From Bacteroidales bacterium (GTDB lineage Bacteria > Bacteroidota > Bacteroidia > Bacteroidales > WCHB1-69), in the NCBI GenBank assembly GCA_017633495.1, contig JAGBPE010000235.1, positions 1-38,277 of the forward strand: DNA of 38,277 nt. The letters are read 5' to 3'. Both the position numbers and the translations under genes were made by a program. This document shows positions 24,530-32,380 of this stretch, piece by piece. The notes beneath the pieces are model-generated. The model made no database searches. It saw nothing but the letters and a program-made list of their open reading frames with translations, and was not told the DNA's origin. Every line of letters starts with the position of its first letter. Position 1 is the stretch's first letter.

Positions 24530-26325
24530 AAGAAACTCCCGAACATATTAAACTGATTCTCAAAACCTTGCCCGAGAAGCCCGGCGTATACCGCTTCTAC
24601 GACGACAAGGGCGTGGTCATCTATGTCGGGAAGGCAAAACGGCTGAAACGTCGCGTCTCCTCCTACTTCAACAAGGATCACGACTCCGCGAAAGTGCGGA
24701 TGCTGGTAACGAAAATCCGTGACATCCAGACCGTTGTGGTGGATTCCGAGTGGGACGCTTTGTTGCTGGAAAACAGCATGATCAAGCAGTTTAAGCCGAA
24801 GTACAACATCATGTTGAAAGACGACAAGACCTACCCGTGGATCGCAGTGACTAAGGAGACTTTTCCGCGGATATTCTCCACACGCCGTCCGGAACCTGCC
24901 AAGATGCAACTCTTCGGACCCTACTCCTCTGTGCGGCAGATGAACGTGCTGCTTGACCTCCTCAACGAGATGTTTCCGTTGCGTAACTGCAAGATACTGA
25001 GGAACAACGATCGTCCCTGCATGCAGTACCAGATCAAGAAGTGCGCCGCACCCTGCTGTGGACTCATCTCGGCGGAGAAATACCAGTCGAACATCGACAA
25101 GGCCGTCCAAATCATCAAGGGCAACCGTAAGGAGGTGATTCGGCAGCTGCGCGAGGAGATGATGCAATACGCCGACGAGCTGAAATTCGAACAGGCCGGC
25201 GAGGTGAAGCGCAAAATCGAGGCATTGGAAAACTTCATCGGCAAGTCTGTGGTGGTGAACCCGTCGCTGACCAACATGGACGTTTTCGGGATGGAAGAAG
25301 AGGACAACTGCGCCTATATCAGCTTCTTGCGCGTGGTGGACGGTGCAGTGGTGCAGGCGCACACCTTAGAAATCGACAACCGTTTGGAAATGTCGCGCGA
25401 AGACACACTCTGGGCCGGCATCCTCGAAATCCAGGAGCGGCTGGGCAGCCTCTCCCCCACTCTGTTGGTACCCTTCGCACCCGCACTCGCGCCCGAAGGC
25501 TGGGATCTGCAAGTGCCTCAGCGCGGCGACAAGCGCAAGCTGCTCGAACTGGCCACCCATAACGCCCACTTTTATATGTTGGAGAAGAAAAAGCGGCAGG
25601 ATCTGGTGGATCCCGACCGCCGCAACCAGCGGGTGCTTCTCGCATTGCAAGAAGCCCTCGGCATGAAGACGCTGCCGCGCCGCATCGAGTGTTTCGACAA
25701 CTCCAACACGCAGGGCGAGGAACCTGTGGCCGCCATGAGCTGCTTCATCGACGGCAAACCCGCCAAGAGCGAATACCGCCACTTCAATATTAAAACTGTG
25801 GTCGGCGCTGACGACTTCGCTTCCATGGAGGAGGTCATCTACCGTCGCTACCACCGACTGTTGGAAGAGAACAAACCGCTGCCCGACCTCGTGGTTATCG
25901 ACGGCGGCAAAGGACAGTTGCACGCCGCCTGGAACGCCATCATCGCCCTCCACATCGAGGACCGACTGATGATGGTGGGCATCGCCAAGCGACTGGAGGA
26001 CATCTACAAGGTAGGCGACGACCTGCCCGTCTACATTGACAAACGCTCCGAAGCGCAAAAACTGCTGCAACACGTGCGCGACGAGGTACACCGTTTCGGT
26101 ATCACGCACCACCGCAAACGCCGCAGCAAAACGAGTATCGCCTCTATTTTAGACGATGCCCCAGGTATCGGCAAAGTATTGAAGACCAAACTGTTGAAAG
26201 AATTCAAAAGCGTGGCGAAAATCACCTCAGCTTCTGAAGCGGAACTTGCAGAAGTCATCGGTCCGAAGAAGGCCGCGGACTTGAAAGCATACTTGAATAA
26301 TTCCCAAAAACCGTCTCTTAGCTGA
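24526..26325 (+). CDS. uvrC: Excinuclease ABC subunit C
   Basis: A 599-residue protein starting with TTG, which overlaps the stop of the previous gene. No better start exists, because the family N-terminus begins at once. The GIY-YIG nuclease (about 17-95) has G20-V-Y and I-Y-V-G-K. A cysteine set C155, C165, C173, C177 fits the recently described iron-sulphur site of UvrC. The UVR motif is at about 200-236. The RNase H-like 5' nuclease has IECFDNSNTQGEEPVAAM, VVGADDFASM and VVIDGGKGQL, with acids D391 and D459. A helix-hairpin-helix pair ends the protein (IASILDDAPGIGKVLKTKLL in part). UvrC makes the two incisions in nucleotide excision repair. Confidence 0.97.
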   Translation: MKETPEHIKLILKTLPEKPGVYRFYDDKGVVIYVGKAKRLKRRVSSYFNKDHDSAKVRMLVTKIRDIQTVVVDSEWDALLLENSMIKQFKPKYNIMLKDDKTYPWIAVTKETFPRIFSTRRPEPAKMQLFGPYSSVRQMNVLLDLLNEMFPLRNCKILRNNDRPCMQYQIKKCAAPCCGLISAEKYQSNIDKAVQIIKGNRKEVIRQLREEMMQYADELKFEQAGEVKRKIEALENFIGKSVVVNPSLTNMDVFGMEEEDNCAYISFLRVVDGAVVQAHTLEIDNRLEMSREDTLWAGILEIQERLGSLSPTLLVPFAPALAPEGWDLQVPQRGDKRKLLELATHNAHFYMLEKKKRQDLVDPDRRNQRVLLALQEALGMKTLPRRIECFDNSNTQGEEPVAAMSCFIDGKPAKSEYRHFNIKTVVGADDFASMEEVIYRRYHRLLEENKPLPDLVVIDGGKGQLHAAWNAIIALHIEDRLMMVGIAKRLEDIYKVGDDLPVYIDKRSEAQKLLQHVRDEVHRFGITHHRKRRSKTSIASILDDAPGIGKVLKTKLLKEFKSVAKITSASEAELAEVIGPKKAADLKAYLNNSQKPSLS

Positions 26326-26332
26326 CGTCACC

Positions 26333-27439
26333 TCACGACAGCTTCACGATTTCATCGTAAATCAGGTCAATCGCATTAGGCAGAGCGAACTGCTTGATGT
26401 TGTTGGCTAATGTCTCCATACGATGTGGATCATTCACTAATTGCAACAGCGTGGGTATCAGCTTCTCCTTCGCCTCTTTATCCGAAATGAGCAGCGCGGC
26501 ATCCTTCGTGGAAAGGGCTTTGGCATTGAAGGTCTGATGGTCCTCGGCGGCGTATGGGAACGGTACGAGAATAGTGGGCACTCCCACGATGGCCAGCTCT
26601 GCCAACGCAAGTGCACCCGCACGTGAAATGATGACATCGGCCATGCTGTAAGCGTCGTTCATGTTCTTGATAAACGGCACGATATGGATGTATTCGTCTT
26701 GCTGTTTCAGCAGTTCGGGGTCAATGTTTTTGTAGAACTGCTCGCCAGTTTGCCACAGCAGCTGCAAATCTGCCTTTCGGAACTCATCGAGATGAGCAGC
26801 CATGGTTTGGTTGAGGGTGCGCGCACCGAGGCTACCACCGACCACCAACACGGTCTTTTTCTCTGGATTAAGGTTGAAATATTCGTAGGCGCTGGCCTTC
26901 TTGCGCTCCAGCTGCAGAATCTCTTTGCGAATAGGGTTACCCGTTTTGATGATCTTCTCCGGCGGGAAAAACTTTTCGAGTCCGTCGTATGCCACGCAGA
27001 TGGCTTTGGCGTTCTTGGCTAACATCTTGTTAGTGACGCCAGGATAGGAATTCTGCTCCTGCAAAAGGGTAGGAATACCGAGCTGGGAGGCGGCCTTCAA
27101 AGCGGGACCGCTGGCGAAACCGCCGACCCCGATGGCCAAATCGGGCTTGAACTCGCGCATGATCTTCTTGGCCTTGGCCATGGCCTTCAGCATCACCATC
27201 GGCAGACGCAGATTGCACATCATCCCGTTGAGCGACTTCTCGCGACTGATGCCGTAAATCTCCAGTCCCTCAATGGGATAGCCAGCCTCGGGCACGCGCC
27301 GCATCTCCATTTTGTCGCTCGCTCCGATAAAGAGGATTTTCGCCTCGGGATTCTCACTTTTGATTTTGTTGGCAATGGCCAATGCGGGGAAAATGTGTCC
27401 GCCGGTGCCGCCGCCGCTGATGATGTATCGCTTTTCCAT
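26333..27439 (-). CDS. murG: UDP-N-acetylglucosamine--N-acetylmuramyl-(pentapeptide) pyrophosphoryl-undecaprenol GlcNAc transferase
   Basis: A 368-residue GT28 enzyme. The N-terminal G-loop is SGGGTGGHIFPALAIA (8-23), and a second glycine-rich segment is VGGFASGPALKAA. LLQEQNSYPGVTNKMLA follows, then the C-domain with VVGGSLGARTLNQ, ISRAGALALAELAIVGVPTILVPFP in part and DHQTFNA. It adds GlcNAc to lipid I to make lipid II on the inner face of the membrane. It has its own promoter box and no other cell-division or mur gene beside it, although murG usually lies in the dcw cluster. It is convergent with uvrC, with 7 nt between stops. Confidence 0.97.
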   Translation of the reverse strand: MEKRYIISGGGTGGHIFPALAIANKIKSENPEAKILFIGASDKMEMRRVPEAGYPIEGLEIYGISREKSLNGMMCNLRLPMVMLKAMAKAKKIMREFKPDLAIGVGGFASGPALKAASQLGIPTLLQEQNSYPGVTNKMLAKNAKAICVAYDGLEKFFPPEKIIKTGNPIRKEILQLERKKASAYEYFNLNPEKKTVLVVGGSLGARTLNQTMAAHLDEFRKADLQLLWQTGEQFYKNIDPELLKQQDEYIHIVPFIKNMNDAYSMADVIISRAGALALAELAIVGVPTILVPFPYAAEDHQTFNAKALSTKDAALLISDKEAKEKLIPTLLQLVNDPHRMETLANNIKQFALPNAIDLIYDEIVKLS

Positions 27440-27459
27440 AATGGTTAGGTTTTGTCCCG

Positions 27460-27467
27460 CAAAAATA
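27460..27467 (-). promoter_or_regulatory. -7 promoter element for murG
   Basis: TATTTTTG read on the minus strand, 20 nt before the murG ATG at 27439. It lies in the 45-nt gap after the GNAT-like gene, so murG need not depend on read-through from it. Confidence 0.6.
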
Positions 27468-27484
27468 CAATTTTTTACTTTCGC

Positions 27485-28603
27485 CTACTCTATCGCCTTT
27501 TTGTAACAACGACGTCGGGAAATCACCTCAGCATCATACTTTTGCCAGATGCGGGCGGCAATGTTGTTTTCCAATTGCTGTGAGGTGTAGGCGTATTCGA
27601 AGCCGTGGCGCAGGAATGCTTCGTGCAGCTGCTTGTGGTAGATGGCGTGAATGCCCGTGTGTACGTATTGCGGCAGCACGCCCGTAAGCAGCATATCGAC
27701 ATTTTTGTTGTGGTTCAAGGCATGCAACAGATGAAACACACCAAAAGGCCACAACTTGCCGTTCGCCTTTCTAAATGCCTGATTCAATGACGGCAAACTC
27801 ATGGCTATGCCAACCAATTGTCCGTTTTCATCCTCCAAAAACGACATCAGATCAAGCACCCCCATGGCCAGATACTCGTCAATGACCCATGTCATCTCCT
27901 CATGCGTGAGCGGGATGAAGTTGAAGATATCGTGATAGCTTTCGTTGAGCACTTCAAGGAAGCCGTAGCCATCGCGACGCAGCTGTTCTTTGTCTTTGAT
28001 TTCGCGCAGTCGCACGTGATGCTTTTTCGCCAAGAGGTCGGCCATACGCGAAATGCGTTCCGAAACGGGCGTCACCTTCACGCGATACTGAAGGTAGTCC
28101 ACCTCCTTCTCGAATCCCATAAGATCCATGTATACAGGATAATACGGATAGTTATAATCCGCTCCCATAGAGGTGATGTGGTCGAAGCCCTCCACCTGCA
28201 TGGCCTGTTTCTCCATGTTGGAGAAGCGCGAAGGACCGCAAATTTCCGTCATGCCCTGCGATCTGCCCCACTCTTCGACGGTCTGCATGAGCATTTTCGC
28301 CACTTCAGGATCTTCCACCATGTCGAACCAAGCGAAGCGGACGCGTTTTTTCTCCTTCAACTCGTTGTAGCGCCGATTGATAAGACCGCCGATGCGTCCG
28401 ACAACTTCACCGTTGCGGAGGGCGAGCCACAACCGCAGCTCGCAAAACGCCAGCGCGGGATGACAAGTCAGCTGCTTCTCCTCGCCGCTGTCCAATGCAG
28501 GCACAAAAAAAGGGCAGTTTCGATACAACTTCCTTGGGAACTGGATAAACTGCCGCAGCTCCTTTTTGCTTTTAACTTCCTTAATTTCTATTCCCGGCAC
28601 CAT
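27485..28603 (-). CDS. GNAT-like acetyltransferase-fold protein of unknown substrate
   Basis: 372 residues from the ATG at 28603. A TTG at 28618 would start upstream but lies at the predicted transcription start, so it is unlikely. The order is IEIKEVKSKKELRQFIQFPRKLY in part, then FFVPALDSGEEKQL, then LWLALRNGEVVGRIGGLINRRYNE in part, then FAWFDMVEDPEVAKMLM, then GPSRFSNMEKQAMQVEGFD. A second half reads LLTGVLPQYVHTGIHAIYHKQL. This resembles the YghO-like GNAT family found in Bacteroidota and some proteobacteria. The acetyl-CoA loop is not a textbook match and no substrate is known. It is transcribed toward murG. Confidence 0.7.
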   Translation of the reverse strand: MVPGIEIKEVKSKKELRQFIQFPRKLYRNCPFFVPALDSGEEKQLTCHPALAFCELRLWLALRNGEVVGRIGGLINRRYNELKEKKRVRFAWFDMVEDPEVAKMLMQTVEEWGRSQGMTEICGPSRFSNMEKQAMQVEGFDHITSMGADYNYPYYPVYMDLMGFEKEVDYLQYRVKVTPVSERISRMADLLAKKHHVRLREIKDKEQLRRDGYGFLEVLNESYHDIFNFIPLTHEEMTWVIDEYLAMGVLDLMSFLEDENGQLVGIAMSLPSLNQAFRKANGKLWPFGVFHLLHALNHNKNVDMLLTGVLPQYVHTGIHAIYHKQLHEAFLRHGFEYAYTSQQLENNIAARIWQKYDAEVISRRRCYKKAIE

Positions 28604-28626
28604 CAATGGAAATTTCAATCAACATG

Positions 28627-28634
28627 CAAAAATA
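28627..28634 (-). promoter_or_regulatory. -7 promoter element for the GNAT-like gene
   Basis: TATTTTTG read on the minus strand, 24 nt before the ATG at 28603. Only 14 bp separate it from the opposing box at 28649-28656, so each promoter's -33 zone overlaps the other's -7 box. Confidence 0.6.
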
Positions 28635-28648
28635 GTAATTTTATTTTG

Positions 28649-28656
28649 TATTTTTG
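28649..28656 (+). promoter_or_regulatory. -7 promoter element for the DUF975/GT2/GT-C operon
   Basis: TATTTTTG, 34 nt before the ATG at 28691. No -33 TTTG is seen at the usual distance. Confidence 0.6.
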
Positions 28657-28690
28657 CCCCATAATTATTCACCAACAAAAATTTAACATA

Positions 28691-29482
28691 ATGGGATACA
28701 TTAAAGATTTAAAAGACCAAGCGTTAGCAACGCTGAAAGGCAAATGGGGCTCTTTTGTAGGAATTACTTTCATTTACATGCTGCTGTATGGTATTGCATG
28801 TTGTCTGATGCTATATGGCACTGTTTTCGGAGGCAGTTCATTCAAAACTCTGGCAATTGTCTTCACCATTATCGGGGCAATCGTCTCTGTTTTGTTCATT
28901 CCGATCCAGTACGGCTACTATATTGCGCATCTGAATTCTTCGCGTCAGGATTTGCCTGCCGACATCGGTGATCTGTTCATCGGCTACAAACGTTTTTGGC
29001 ATGTCATTGGCACATACCTGCTGATGATGGTCGTTTTCATGGTGGCGGCCATCCCGCTCATCATTATGGGTGTTCTTTCTGCTGTTTATGCAAATACCAC
29101 AGCAGGCTTGATTATTCAGGGTGTGTTGTTCTTCTTTGAGATTCCAGTCATCATTCTTGCGCTGGCATATAGCATGGTGACCTTCATCCTCTATGACGAT
29201 GAAGAATTGAGCGCGAAAGAGATTCTCACCAAGAGCCGCATGATGATGAGAGATCACAAAGGGGAACTCTTCTTGCTCATGCTTAGTTTCATCGGTTGGA
29301 TGTTTCTTTGTGTCTTCACGTTCGGCATTGGTATGTTTTGGCTGATGCCTTACATGCAGATGACCATTACCAAATTCTACGAACAGATTCGCGCTGAACA
29401 CGAAAGTGTTGGCGAAGAAAACGAGCCTGTCGTGATGAACGAACCTGTTGAAGAAGTAGCTCCCGTCGAGGATGCGGAATAA
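28691..29482 (+). CDS. DUF975 family integral membrane protein
   Basis: 263 residues from the ATG at 28691; the frame stays open far upstream, but that part runs antisense to the GNAT-like gene. The N-terminus MGYIKDLKDQALATLKGKWG is the characteristic DUF975 opening. About six hydrophobic helices follow, with the conserved DLFIGYKRFWHVIGTYLLM segment (in part) and an acidic cytoplasmic tail (EENEPVVMNEPVEEV). The function of the family is unknown. It is the first gene of a three-gene operon with a glycosyltransferase and a GT-C-like protein, so a role in membrane glycolipid handling is possible but unproven. Confidence 0.82.
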   Translation: MGYIKDLKDQALATLKGKWGSFVGITFIYMLLYGIACCLMLYGTVFGGSSFKTLAIVFTIIGAIVSVLFIPIQYGYYIAHLNSSRQDLPADIGDLFIGYKRFWHVIGTYLLMMVVFMVAAIPLIIMGVLSAVYANTTAGLIIQGVLFFFEIPVIILALAYSMVTFILYDDEELSAKEILTKSRMMMRDHKGELFLLMLSFIGWMFLCVFTFGIGMFWLMPYMQMTITKFYEQIRAEHESVGEENEPVVMNEPVEEVAPVEDAE

Positions 29483-29495
29483 ATAAGGATTAGGT

Positions 29496-30425
29496 ATGGA
29501 ATTGAGTGTTGTATGTCCGGTGTTCAATGAAGAGGCGGCGATAGATGCCTTTTATCAATCGTTGAGCCGGACGTTGGAGCAGCTGGGAATCTCTTACGAG
29601 ATAGTCTTTGTGAATGACGGCAGTACGGACAATTCTCTGAACATTCTGCGCGAAAAGGCGGCTGCCGATGCGCATGTCAGGGTTTTGAACTTCGCTCGCA
29701 ACTTCGGACACGAGGCGGCCATGATCGCCGGCATCGACTACAGTCGCGGCGATGCCATCATCTGCATGGACAGCGACTTGCAGCATCCCACGGAGATGAT
29801 TCCGCAGATGGTGCAACGTTGGAAAGAGGGGTTCGACATCATCAATATGGTGCGCACCCGCCGCGAGGACGACAAACCGCTGCATCGTTTCAATTCCGCT
29901 CTTTTCTACAAATTCGTAAACCTTGTCTCAGAAGTGAAAATTGCCGAAAACGCTTCTGATTTCTTCCTGATATCCAAACCGGTAGCTCAAGTGCTGAGGA
30001 CAGACTACCGTGAGCGTACTCGCTTCCTCAGAGGGCTGATCCAGCTCGTGGGTTTCCGACGCACGACGTTAGAATATGTGGCAGCGCCGCGTGTGGCAGG
30101 CGAAAGCAAGTATTCGTTCTGGAAGTTGCTCAAACTCTCCTTCTCCGCCATCTCTTCAGCCTCCAAAATGCCGCTTCAAATCGGTATTTACGCCGGGCTG
30201 TTCTTTGTGCTGCTGAGTATCATTCTGATTATCTATTCGTTAGTGATGTGGATCCTAGACACACCCGTCTCGGGATACACTACCCTAATCGTCTTCATGA
30301 GCGCGTTTGCGGGCATCCAGCTGTTTGTCACCGGACTCATCGGATTGTATATCGGCTACATTTTCGATGAGGTGAAAGCCCGTCCTATCTATCTTGTCAA
30401 AGATGTGATCGACCATGAAGAATAG
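29496..30425 (+). CDS. Glycosyltransferase family 2, polyprenyl-phosphate sugar transferase type
   Basis: A 309-residue protein. The GT-A fold has VVCPVFNEE, FVNDGSTDNS (Asp41), then the metal-binding D92-S-D94 in CMDSDLQHP, and the acceptor-side segment RTRFLRGLIQLVGFRR. Two C-terminal transmembrane helices (about 230-255 and 265-290) complete the architecture of GtrB/DPM1-like enzymes. These make undecaprenyl-phosphate-linked sugars on the cytoplasmic face. It starts 13 nt after the DUF975 gene and overlaps the next gene by 11 nt. The downstream membrane protein would be the natural user of the lipid-linked sugar. Confidence 0.9.
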   Translation: MELSVVCPVFNEEAAIDAFYQSLSRTLEQLGISYEIVFVNDGSTDNSLNILREKAAADAHVRVLNFARNFGHEAAMIAGIDYSRGDAIICMDSDLQHPTEMIPQMVQRWKEGFDIINMVRTRREDDKPLHRFNSALFYKFVNLVSEVKIAENASDFFLISKPVAQVLRTDYRERTRFLRGLIQLVGFRRTTLEYVAAPRVAGESKYSFWKLLKLSFSAISSASKMPLQIGIYAGLFFVLLSIILIIYSLVMWILDTPVSGYTTLIVFMSAFAGIQLFVTGLIGLYIGYIFDEVKARPIYLVKDVIDHEE

Positions 30426-32355
30426 ATTCCCCAAGCTGACTTTTGAGCAGGTAGTCCTCCTATTTCTGGTTCTACTCGTTACCGTCATCTCCCTGACTCC
30501 CTTTTTCAAAATCGGTTTCACCATTTCGGATGACCTCGAAAATTACATGACCTTTTTGAAAGGTGATTATTATCAGGATGCTTGGATTTATGCCAACTAC
30601 TCCGGCCGTTTCTATTTCCTGATCACCAAACCACTCTACTCGTTAGTCTATGCCATCGGCAATCCCATTTGGCTCAAAATGTTGCAATATGGATGTCTTC
30701 TGTTCGCCTACTTCTCGTTTACCTATCTGATACAGAAGCTTTTCCATTCAAAAATACTGAGCATCGCGCTGTTCGTGTTGCTGGTATGCTGCACTCCCGC
30801 AACGCCCTGTCTTCACATCCCGTTCATTGCCTACCCCTGTTTCTTTACGGTTAGTTTCGCCATCTTTTGCTGGGCGCTCATCCTGTTCGTGAAATATACG
30901 GAAACAAACCGCTATGCGCTGGTCATCTATTCAGCCATGCTCTGTTTTGTTTCCATGTTGTTTTATGAAAACTATTTGATCTTCGTTCTCCTTTTCGGAA
31001 TGGCCATCCTGATACGGAATCTGTACAAATCCGGTATTCGTAAGACACTCAAAACCAAATCGTTATATAGCGAATTACTGCCAATTGCCATCGCGGCGAT
31101 ACTATATGTGACGCTCTATTTCCTATTCCGGCAATTTGTGGACAACCAATACGACGGAAGCAGTTTTGCCCACCCATTGAATTGGAAGAATTTCTTTGGG
31201 ATTCTTAAACGCTGTACCCTCGCGGTAGCCCCATTGCACCAGTTTAAGTTCGGTTTTGAGGTGATGAGCGTCAACTCCCTATCCGTAGTGGGCCATTTCC
31301 ACAACTATCGTTTCATGCTCACGCATGCTTCGTTGGCCGCTTATATCAATGCTTTGGTAGTGAGCTTTTTATACGCCTATTTTCTGAAGAATTTCAACAA
31401 CAAACTCTCTTGGAAAACGTTGGTTGTGGCGACTATCTCCGCCTTGATATTCACATTTTCCGCCCATCTGCTGATTGCAGTCTCCTGCAAGTACAATCTT
31501 GAGTGGGGTTGGTGGCTTGACGGATATGTCACCAGTTTCTACTCTTACTTCGGGCTGATTCTGGCCATGCTTCTGATTGGTTACGCCCTCTACAAATTGG
31601 TGTTCCGCATCAACTACGTGCGGATGGCAATGGGCACCGTGCTGGTCCTGTCGCTCTTTGGCATCGTGGTGATCAACTACGCTACCAACGAGCACATCTC
31701 CCACGAATGGGCCCGCAGCCAGCAACGTTTCACCATTTTGGACGAGATGATTGCAGACAATGCGTTTTCACAGATGAGTGAATCCGACATCCTCTATTGC
31801 CCCTCCATGTACCAGTCTGGACTTTGGGGAAACAGTCTGTTTGGCATTGATATCAACCGATTCAATGAATATATCTTTCTGAAATCCGGAAAGCAGCTTT
31901 CAGAGTGTTACGACATGCAGCAATTAAAGGATCTGTTGGCTCATGACAGCACTCGGCGTGTGGTGCTTTTGGACATGAAAGAGGGGCTGACACACAACGA
32001 CATGCTCTTGACAATGGCCTCCGTCAAGCCGTCCAGCTGGGATTTCACATCGGAGAATCCTTTGTCCGAAGCTTTGTGTGACAGTGCGACATTATACTTC
32101 CTTTCCGCAAGCAAACGCTATCTGCTGATGCTGAACAGGTTGGATATGGATACCGTACCGGCATTGTTGGGCGGACAAGACACGGTTTGGCTGACCGGAC
32201 AGTGGAATCGCATTCCGATTGCGTGCGCCTATTGGCAGCACAAACGCCCCGTTTCCGTGGTGCGCATCCAAAGTCCGGACATGAAAGCCTCAGATTTCTA
32301 CATTTCGGATTTGTCGGAACGTTTTCCGGAAAGACACGAATTGGTCCAACCGTAA
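30415..32355 (+). CDS. Multi-pass membrane protein, GT-C glycosyltransferase-like
   Basis: A 646-residue protein with about eleven hydrophobic helices in residues 12-425 and a soluble C-terminal domain of about 220 residues. After the first helix the periplasmic loop carries F-T-I-S-D-D-L-E-N-Y. Acid residues at this place are the GT-C signature for metal or donor-phosphate binding. No exact family is recognised; Gtr-type O-antigen glucosyltransferases have a similar layout. With the GT2 partner it could transfer a sugar from undecaprenyl phosphate to a surface glycan outside the membrane. It overlaps the GT2 gene by 11 nt. Its TAA stop is the third to fifth base of the palindromic repeat at 32351. 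Confidence 0.75.
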   Translation: MKNRFPKLTFEQVVLLFLVLLVTVISLTPFFKIGFTISDDLENYMTFLKGDYYQDAWIYANYSGRFYFLITKPLYSLVYAIGNPIWLKMLQYGCLLFAYFSFTYLIQKLFHSKILSIALFVLLVCCTPATPCLHIPFIAYPCFFTVSFAIFCWALILFVKYTETNRYALVIYSAMLCFVSMLFYENYLIFVLLFGMAILIRNLYKSGIRKTLKTKSLYSELLPIAIAAILYVTLYFLFRQFVDNQYDGSSFAHPLNWKNFFGILKRCTLAVAPLHQFKFGFEVMSVNSLSVVGHFHNYRFMLTHASLAAYINALVVSFLYAYFLKNFNNKLSWKTLVVATISALIFTFSAHLLIAVSCKYNLEWGWWLDGYVTSFYSYFGLILAMLLIGYALYKLVFRINYVRMAMGTVLVLSLFGIVVINYATNEHISHEWARSQQRFTILDEMIADNAFSQMSESDILYCPSMYQSGLWGNSLFGIDINRFNEYIFLKSGKQLSECYDMQQLKDLLAHDSTRRVVLLDMKEGLTHNDMLLTMASVKPSSWDFTSENPLSEALCDSATLYFLSASKRYLLMLNRLDMDTVPALLGGQDTVWLTGQWNRIPIACAYWQHKRPVSVVRIQSPDMKASDFYISDLSERFPERHELVQP

Positions 32356-32380
32356 AGACGCGATTAATCGCGTCTCTACA
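32351..32380. repeat. 30-bp palindrome, copy 2, supplying stop codons to two convergent genes
   Basis: The same element as at 6994-7023, with one mismatch between arms. The plus-strand TAA stop (32353-32355) and the minus-strand TAG stop (32378-32376) occupy symmetric positions 3-5 and 26-28. The arm mismatch is exactly the TAG/TAA difference of the plus-strand stop. The spacing between the two genes' coding sequences is only 20 nt. Confidence 0.9.

Noticed and set aside
26320-26343. A terminator hairpin between uvrC and murG (AGCTG...CAGCT)
   Set aside because: Only five pairs with a 14-nt loop and no U-run. Too weak to call.
27818-28690. A 291-codon N-terminal extension of the DUF975 gene
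   Set aside because: It runs antisense to the GNAT-like gene. The -7 box at 28649-28656 and the family N-terminus both place the start at 28691.
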